Part shown: positions 59,240 to 64,000 of the stretch, piece by piece
Numbering within the stretch: position 1 is the stretch's first letter
Layout: the number at the start of each line of letters is the position of its first letter
NCBI GenBank assembly: GCA_963793825.1
Contig: CAWCBE010000014.1
Coordinates: forward strand, 496,001-560,000
DNA length: 64,000 nucleotides
Reading direction: 5' to 3'
Source of the DNA: RYN-230 sp963793825
Lineage (GTDB): Bacteria > Actinomycetota > Actinomycetes > Streptosporangiales > Streptosporangiaceae
The notes under the pieces: model-generated
The model's input: the letters and a program-made list of their open reading frames with translations, nothing else
What the model was told of the DNA's origin: nothing
Database searches by the model: none
Translations under genes and position numbers: made by a program

Positions 59240-59311
59240 CGAGCGCAGGCAGGCACCCACAAGCTCTGGACCAGCTCTCGCGAGCGAACTTTGCCACTTA
59301 ATCTGCCACTC
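59240..59311. repeat. Dispersed tandem motif, copy 3
   Basis: The core at 59290-59311 reads tttgccacttaatctg then ccactc, one base different from the copy at 21626-21647. The preceding sequence (aagctctggaccagctctcg) also resembles that copy. It lies about 100 bases from the tRNA-Thr half, which supports a link to an integrative element. Confidence 0.55.
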
Positions 59312-59439
59312 GGATTGATCTCGCAACGCCACCCGGACTCGAATACACGGTTATCGACGATCCGCTATACCAAAGGGATGGAACCGGCCTCGCGGGAGCC
59401 CTGCTGCGCCAGGCACGCAAACAAGCCGGCCTGTCCCAG

Positions 59440-59895
59440 GTGAACCTGGCCACCCGGGCGGGTGTCACCCAGAGCGTGATCAGCGCCTACGAGTCCGGGC
59501 AGCGCCAGCCTTCCCTCCCGGCGCTCGCCCGGCTGGTCAGCGCGGCTGGCTTCGAGCTGACCCTGGGCTTGCGCCAGCCACCTGATCACCTGCGCCGGCT
59601 GTCAGGCCCGGTGGGCCGCCGCGTCCGCCGCCACCGCAAGGACCTGGTCGCCGTGGCCGCAGCGCACGGGGTCAGCAACTTGCGCGTGTTCGGCAGCGTG
59701 GCCCGCGGCGAAGACCGCCCCGATAGTGACGTGGACCTGCTCGCCGACTTCCCGCCGGGGCTGAGCCTGTTCAGCCTGAGCCGCCTCGAAGCCGACCTGG
59801 AAGCAATCCTTGGCACCCAGGTAGACCTGATCCCCGCCGCCGACCTCAAACCGGGCATCCGGGAACGAGTCGAAGCTGACCTGATCGCGCTATGA
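59440..59895 (+). CDS. XRE HTH - nucleotidyltransferase (MNT) fusion antitoxin
   Basis: At least 151 residues. VTQSVISAYESGQRQPSLPA is the recognition part of an XRE HTH, and NLRVFGSVARGEDRPDSDVD is the GSx10DxD motif of minimal nucleotidyltransferases. The GTG at 59440 is the first start codon in frame, but the HTH clearly begins earlier (GALLRQARKQAGLSQ from about 59395) and the frame is open back to 59302 without ATG, GTG or TTG. The original 5' end is probably lost. MNT proteins neutralise HEPN toxins (HepT) by AMPylation; the HepT start overlaps its stop. Confidence 0.75.
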   Translation: MNLATRAGVTQSVISAYESGQRQPSLPALARLVSAAGFELTLGLRQPPDHLRRLSGPVGRRVRRHRKDLVAVAAAHGVSNLRVFGSVARGEDRPDSDVDLLADFPPGLSLFSLSRLEADLEAILGTQVDLIPAADLKPGIRERVEADLIAL

Positions 59896-59935
59896 GCTAC
59901 CGGGAACGCCAGCGGCTGGCCGACATCCAGGCCGC
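59892..59935 (+). pseudogene. HepT (DUF86 HEPN toxin) gene, only the first codons left
   Basis: The ATGA overlap at 59892 starts MSYRERQRLADIQAA, the usual beginning of HepT-like proteins partnered with MNT antitoxins. After these 15 residues the sequence no longer matches and runs into the 3' end of jetD. The toxin has been deleted. Confidence 0.55.
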
Positions 59936-59968
59936 CGAGGTGGCCCCCGGGCTCACCGCAACCTGCCC

Positions 59969-61123
59969 TTACTTGTCTGCCAGGGCCTTTTCGATGACCG
60001 AGAAGCTGATGCGTTCTTGCTCCAAGCGGAGCGACGGAGCGTAGGAGCCCGAGATGAGGTCGGCGTAGAGAGCCGATTCGGCCCGGTCGAGGCGGTTCAG
60101 GTTCACGGCGGTCGGGACCGGCTCGGTGACCCAATGGTCCCGGTGGGCCAGCAGGGTGATCCGGTCCATGAGCATGGAGCGCGCCTGCGGCAGATGGTGG
60201 CGCAACCGGTTAAGGATCGCGAAGCCGTGCGTGTCGATATCCCCCCAGTAGACCACGTCCAGGCCGGCCAGCCAGCCAAGCAGCTCGAGCACCGGCACGG
60301 CGTAACCGCCACCCAGGATCACTATCGCCGCCGGCGGGACCGGGAACGAGAGGTAGGTGATCTCATTCTCCAGCACGTAGGCCCGGGTGATGCCCTCCGG
60401 CGGTGCTGTGAATTCAGCTGCGCGGACGGATAGCTCCGAGAATCCCCGGAAACGGCCAGCTACCCGGAATCGGACATAGTCGGGCCTGCGGAGGAAGCCA
60501 TAGCGTCCGGCGAAGTCGGACACTCCGTCCGCCACCCGGGATGGCTCCAGCTGGGTGTTGAGCAACTCGGCCAGCACGCCTTTGTGGCGCTCGATGAACT
60601 TCGTGTCGACGCCAGGGACATCGACCTGGCGCAGGTACATGCCAGGTGCCTGGCGCTGCTCGATCCACTGGACGGTGGCCAGCAGGCGGTCCCAGTCATC
60701 CGCGAGCCGCAGCGCCCGCATGGGGTGGCCGGTCAGCCACGGGACCAGGCGGGTGCCGTGAGCCGCCTCGATCAGCCCGGTCAGGCGGCGGACCTCGGCG
60801 CCCGCCCGCAGCAGCGTCCAGGTGTCGTCATAGCTGTCTAGCCAGGCGCGGGCCGGGAGGCTGTTCGCGCCGAAGTGCCGGCCGCCGACCTGCTTGTACT
60901 CCAAGCGCAGCGGTCCACCCGCCGCAGCGGCGGCCCACTCGGTGGCCCACTGTCGGACCTCGCCAAAGTGCTCGCCAATTTCCCGGGCGGATGGCCCCCG
61001 GATCGGGATGCCGAGCGGCGCCCAGTCATCCCCGGCCGCGAACCGCGCCAGCAGGGCCCCCGAGTCCCACTTCTTCCTGACCGAAGCGCGGACGTCGGTC
61101 GGCCGGGTCCACAGACCAGGCAT
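59969..61123 (-). CDS. jetD: Wadjet protein JetD (DUF3322/DUF2220, Toprim nuclease)
   Basis: 384 residues. The N-terminal DUF3322 part (VRASVRKKWDSGALLARFAA) is followed by the DUF2220 Toprim domain: AAIVILGGGYAVPVLELLGW and VVYWGDIDTHGFAILNRLR, with the DxD metal site. JetD is the topoisomerase VI-like nuclease that cuts small circular DNA once the JetABC motor has extruded it. The ATG at 61121-61123 starts one base after the jetC stop, so the two are coupled. Confidence 0.92.
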   Translation of the reverse strand: MPGLWTRPTDVRASVRKKWDSGALLARFAAGDDWAPLGIPIRGPSAREIGEHFGEVRQWATEWAAAAAGGPLRLEYKQVGGRHFGANSLPARAWLDSYDDTWTLLRAGAEVRRLTGLIEAAHGTRLVPWLTGHPMRALRLADDWDRLLATVQWIEQRQAPGMYLRQVDVPGVDTKFIERHKGVLAELLNTQLEPSRVADGVSDFAGRYGFLRRPDYVRFRVAGRFRGFSELSVRAAEFTAPPEGITRAYVLENEITYLSFPVPPAAIVILGGGYAVPVLELLGWLAGLDVVYWGDIDTHGFAILNRLRHHLPQARSMLMDRITLLAHRDHWVTEPVPTAVNLNRLDRAESALYADLISGSYAPSLRLEQERISFSVIEKALADK

Positions 61124-61124
61124 G

Positions 61125-64000
61125 TCAGCTCCCGGCGGCAGGGACGAGGTCGCTCACGTCGATCTGCTGGGCGATCTGGTGCGCGGCCCGGCGCGCCTGG
61201 TACTCGTCGATGGTGAGCGTCTGCAGCCGCGAGTTGTTGCTCTGCGGGTTGTCCACGAAGCCCACGGCGGACACGTACGGCTCGATGACGTGGATCTTCT
61301 GCAGCGGGGTGACGATCAGCAACTGCAGGCCGAGCCGGCCGAACAGCTCCAGCGCGAACCGGGTCGACTCGTCCGAGCCCCGGCCGAACGCCTCGTCGAT
61401 GACCGCAAACCGGAACGTCCGGGACTGCGCCGCGCCCCATTCGAGCTTGAACTGATAGGCCAGCGACGCGGCCAGGATCGTGTAGGCGAGCTTCTCCTTC
61501 TGCCCGCCGGACTTGCCGCCAGAGTCGGCGTAGTGCTCGTATTCGGTGTCGTCCTCGCGGTACCGCTCGGAGGCAGCGAACGTGTACCAGTTCCGCACGT
61601 CGGTGACGAACCTGGTCCACCGCCGGTCCACCTCGGTGAACCCGTCGCGGCCGCGGAACCGTTCGATGATCCGGCTCACCTGGGCGAACTTCTGCTCGGA
61701 GTAGTGGTCGGAGTCCTCGCCGGACACCGCGTCGTCGGTGCAGGCCCGCAGGTCGGCGCGGAAGTCACGGATGTCGCCGTGCGGGGACGGCAGCGGTTCC
61801 AGCCGGATGTACCGGCCCGGGTTGTAGTCCACGCCGACCAGCGAGGTGTTGATCGTGGCGATCCGCTCCCGGATCAGCTCGGCCTGCTTGTTCAGCTGGG
61901 ACTGGAAGCCGGCGATGTCCCGGATCGTGTTCTGGTTCAGGTACGTCTTGAACTGCCGCCGGAACCGGGGCAGGTCGTCGCCGGTGAGCCGGCCATGCAG
62001 CTCGCGGTACCCGTCGGCGGACTCCACCGAGTCATCGAGCTCGCTGGTCTCCACCGGGTACTGCCGCCGGAACTCCCCCATCGCTGCGACGATCTTGTTG
62101 GACAGCCGGGCCAGCCGGTCGCCGCGCTTCACGGCCAGCGCGCTGAACTCAGTTCCGGCCTCCGTCTCCGCCCGGTCGCAGGCCGCGGCGGTGGGCGGCG
62201 CCGGCCGCCCCGCCCCGGCCAGCACCTCCGCGATCACCGCGAACTGGACCCGGGCCGGCCCGCACGCATCCTCGGCCAGAAAACTCAAGGCATCATGCAT
62301 AACGCCATCGGCGGCGTGCTGCCGGTTATCGAGCCCGCCGAGCCGTCCATCCAGCGCGCGCAGCGCGCCTTCCTCGCCGGCGATCCGCTTCTTGACCCCG
62401 TCCAGGTCGTGGGTCAGCCGGGCCAGTTCAGCCGAGGCGGCCTCGAGCTCACGCTGCTCGGCCCGGAGCTGCTCGGCCCGGTTGACCATCGACTGCCAGT
62501 CGATCTCGGCGAACTCGTGCGTCTGGTCTAGCCCGGCCAGCACCTGGCCCCGCTCGATCGCGGCGTCCCGCGCCTTCTCGTGCCGGTGCTGCTCGGCGGC
62601 AACCTCACTGAGCTGGCCGGCCAGCGCGGTGGCCCGGTCCAGCAGCGCGTCGAGCTTGCGCTGATTAGACCAGCCGAGCACGTACCGGCTGCGGTCGTCG
62701 ATGCGGTACCGGTCGTCCTTCTCGTGCCGACCCCCGCTGCCCTTCACCTGCCCGGCCCTGGTGATCGCGCGGGGCATCCGGCGGAACTCTGCCATGGTCT
62801 CGACGCACACGTGGTCGGCGCGCCGGTCCAGCTCGTGTTCCAGCCACCCGGCGAACGGGGTGTCCTTGACCACGAGCTTGGCGGCCAGCGTGTCCGGCCC
62901 GTGCTGGGGCGGGGCAGCGGTGGCCCGCGACGGCTCGGGTACGCGGTAGTACACCACCCGGTCTTTCAGGTGATGAGCGTTGATCCAGTCGGACACGGCG
63001 GGATAGTGCTCGCCAGGCACCAGCACCGACAGCGCGAAGCCGTGCAGCAGCCGCTCCGCGGCGCCTTCCCAGTCGGCCTCGCTGTCCCGCACCGCGATCA
63101 GCTCGCCGGCGAACGGCAGCGCGTCCTCTCCGATGCGCAGTTCGCGGCACAACGCGGCGCGCAGCTCCAGCTGTTTCTTCGGGATGTTGGTCTTGCGATC
63201 GCGCAGGCTGCGCAGTTCCGCGTTGACCTCGGCTGCCTGCTCTTGCAGGGCCTTCACCTGCACGCCTACCTCGATCAGCGTGTTCTGGTGACCGGCGAGA
63301 TCCTGCCCGGCAGCGGCCCGGGCCGACGTGATCTCGCGGCGCCGGACAGCGAACTGCTCGCCCGTTTCCACCGGCGCCAGGTCCGCCGCAGTCAGCAGGG
63401 TGGCGAACTGTTCGGCCTTGCCCGACCGGGAGACCCGCGCGGTTTCGCACTCGGTGAGCTGGCGTTCGATCTCGGCCAGCCGGTTTCCACCGTGGCCGGC
63501 CAGTTCGACCCGCAGGTTCGTTTCCTGCTCGCGCAGTCGTCCGAGCGTGGCGTCGAGGTCGGCGCGCTGGGCCTGCAGCCGCGCCCGCTCGGCCGCGATC
63601 TCACTGAGTTCCACGCTGGTCAGCTGAGCCTTGAGATCGGCGAAATAATACCGCAGCCCAGCCCGCTGCGCATCGAGCGCGGCGATCTCGGCCCGGACCG
63701 TGTCAGCCGCGGCGCAGTCCTTGAGCAGCGGGGTCAGCGCGGCCAGTTGGGCCTCGGCCCGCCGCACCGCGTCATGGGCCTTGGTCAGGTCGTCGAAGTG
63801 GGCGACGATGTCGGCGACGGCCTTCGCGGCGTCGAACGGTTCCAGCATGTGGTCGCGGACGAAGTCGGTGAGGTTGCCCACCGATTTCATCGAGACCGTC
63901 TGGTGGAACAACTCCATGGCCTGCTCCGACTCGATGCCCAGGCGGCGGCGGAAATCTTTGCCGTAGTCGGGGAACGCGTCGTGCACCCGGATGCTGGGCG
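61125..64000 (-). CDS. jetC: Wadjet protein JetC (SMC/MukB-like ATPase), N-terminus outside the window
   Basis: At least 958 residues to the window edge with the frame still open. Long coiled coils (ALDAQRAGLRYYFADLKAQL; LREQETNLRVELAGHGGNRL) flank a central hinge-like domain, and the C-terminal head has DSGGKSGGQKEKLAYTILAA (ABC signature) and FRFAVIDEAFGRGSDESTRF (Walker B). The Walker A head lies beyond 64000. JetC is the MukB/SMC-like loop-extruding ATPase of Wadjet, which with JetA and JetB recognises plasmids by size. Those genes should follow to the right. Confidence 0.93.
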   Translation of the reverse strand, partial: PSIRVHDAFPDYGKDFRRRLGIESEQAMELFHQTVSMKSVGNLTDFVRDHMLEPFDAAKAVADIVAHFDDLTKAHDAVRRAEAQLAALTPLLKDCAAADTVRAEIAALDAQRAGLRYYFADLKAQLTSVELSEIAAERARLQAQRADLDATLGRLREQETNLRVELAGHGGNRLAEIERQLTECETARVSRSGKAEQFATLLTAADLAPVETGEQFAVRRREITSARAAAGQDLAGHQNTLIEVGVQVKALQEQAAEVNAELRSLRDRKTNIPKKQLELRAALCRELRIGEDALPFAGELIAVRDSEADWEGAAERLLHGFALSVLVPGEHYPAVSDWINAHHLKDRVVYYRVPEPSRATAAPPQHGPDTLAAKLVVKDTPFAGWLEHELDRRADHVCVETMAEFRRMPRAITRAGQVKGSGGRHEKDDRYRIDDRSRYVLGWSNQRKLDALLDRATALAGQLSEVAAEQHRHEKARDAAIERGQVLAGLDQTHEFAEIDWQSMVNRAEQLRAEQRELEAASAELARLTHDLDGVKKRIAGEEGALRALDGRLGGLDNRQHAADGVMHDALSFLAEDACGPARVQFAVIAEVLAGAGRPAPPTAAACDRAETEAGTEFSALAVKRGDRLARLSNKIVAAMGEFRRQYPVETSELDDSVESADGYRELHGRLTGDDLPRFRRQFKTYLNQNTIRDIAGFQSQLNKQAELIRERIATINTSLVGVDYNPGRYIRLEPLPSPHGDIRDFRADLRACTDDAVSGEDSDHYSEQKFAQVSRIIERFRGRDGFTEVDRRWTRFVTDVRNWYTFAASERYREDDTEYEHYADSGGKSGGQKEKLAYTILAASLAYQFKLEWGAAQSRTFRFAVIDEAFGRGSDESTRFALELFGRLGLQLLIVTPLQKIHVIEPYVSAVGFVDNPQSNNSRLQTLTIDEYQARRAAHQIAQQIDVSDLVPAAGS

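Noticed and set aside
59312..59345. Sequence resembling a tRNA T arm (ggactcgaatac on the plus strand)
   Set aside because: The stem does not pair over five bases and no acceptor or anticodon arm fits.
60894..62531. A 545-residue plus-strand frame across jetC and jetD
   Set aside because: Spans two well-supported minus-strand genes and has no recognisable domain.
1..64000. CRISPR array or rRNA operon
   Set aside because: No series of equally spaced repeats and no conserved rRNA segments were found by eye.

Overview
The window is GC-rich with strong G/C bias at third codon positions and dense genes on both strands. It carries many families typical of filamentous actinomycetes: SRPBCC/AHSA1 proteins, DUF3500, PQ-loop and FtsX permeases, the GH13 type seen here, and NifX-like and VapBC genes. 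I read it as a chromosomal segment of a high-GC actinobacterium, possibly Streptosporangiales-like by general resemblance only. No rRNA gene, complete tRNA gene or CRISPR array was found.

Layout. 1-12.9 kb: the tail of a copper P-type ATPase, a short-chain dehydrogenase, a three-gene cassette (two-ended membrane protein, alpha/beta hydrolase, intracellular subtilase broken by one frameshift), a frameshifted FtsX permease, and an enoyl-CoA hydratase/PQ-loop pair divergent from an Lrp regulator. 13-18.4 kb: a large DDE transposase and a membrane-anchored TPR-like gene split by an 894-bp IS. 18.5-30.5 kb: mostly intact metabolic and regulatory genes (methyltransferase, DUF3500, TetR with SRPBCC, cupin, epoxide hydrolase, GNAT, NmrA-like) mixed with a VapBC pair, an orphan PIN toxin and several decayed genes. 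30.7-38.1 kb: an IS3 element inside a DinB gene, an amidohydrolase, a dehalogenase-like hydrolase, then a stretch of gene relics and a second copy of the 894-bp IS inside a cyclase gene. 38.3-49.4 kb: endonuclease V, an iron-sulfur protein, GH13 amylase, an ArsR/SRPBCC operon, an intact FtsX paralogue and an AbrB-VapC pair. 49.7-64 kb: a PAP2 phosphatase/kinase fusion, a dead integrase beside a third IS, a phosphoesterase, a DHFR-like gene inside IS3 debris, the 3' half of a tRNA-Thr, an XRE-MNT antitoxin with a decapitated HepT, and finally jetD and jetC of a Wadjet plasmid-defence system running off the right edge.

How it fits together. The window reads as a chromosome with heavy integration and excision traffic. 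At least three complete IS elements sit in or beside genes, and a tRNA-Thr half-site lies near a repeated tandem motif (tttgccactcaatctg) that recurs at 21.6, 40.2 and 59.3 kb. Many genes have lost one end or one base. Both insertions of the 894-bp IS can be undone on paper, with their 3-bp target duplications, and both host genes then read in frame. The best recognised defence system is Wadjet at the right edge. The least explained intact-looking material is the subtilase/hydrolase/membrane-protein cassette at 1.6-6.1 kb, the interrupted TPR-like protein at 16-18.4 kb, and the phosphatase-kinase-exported-domain fusion at 50.3-52.5 kb.
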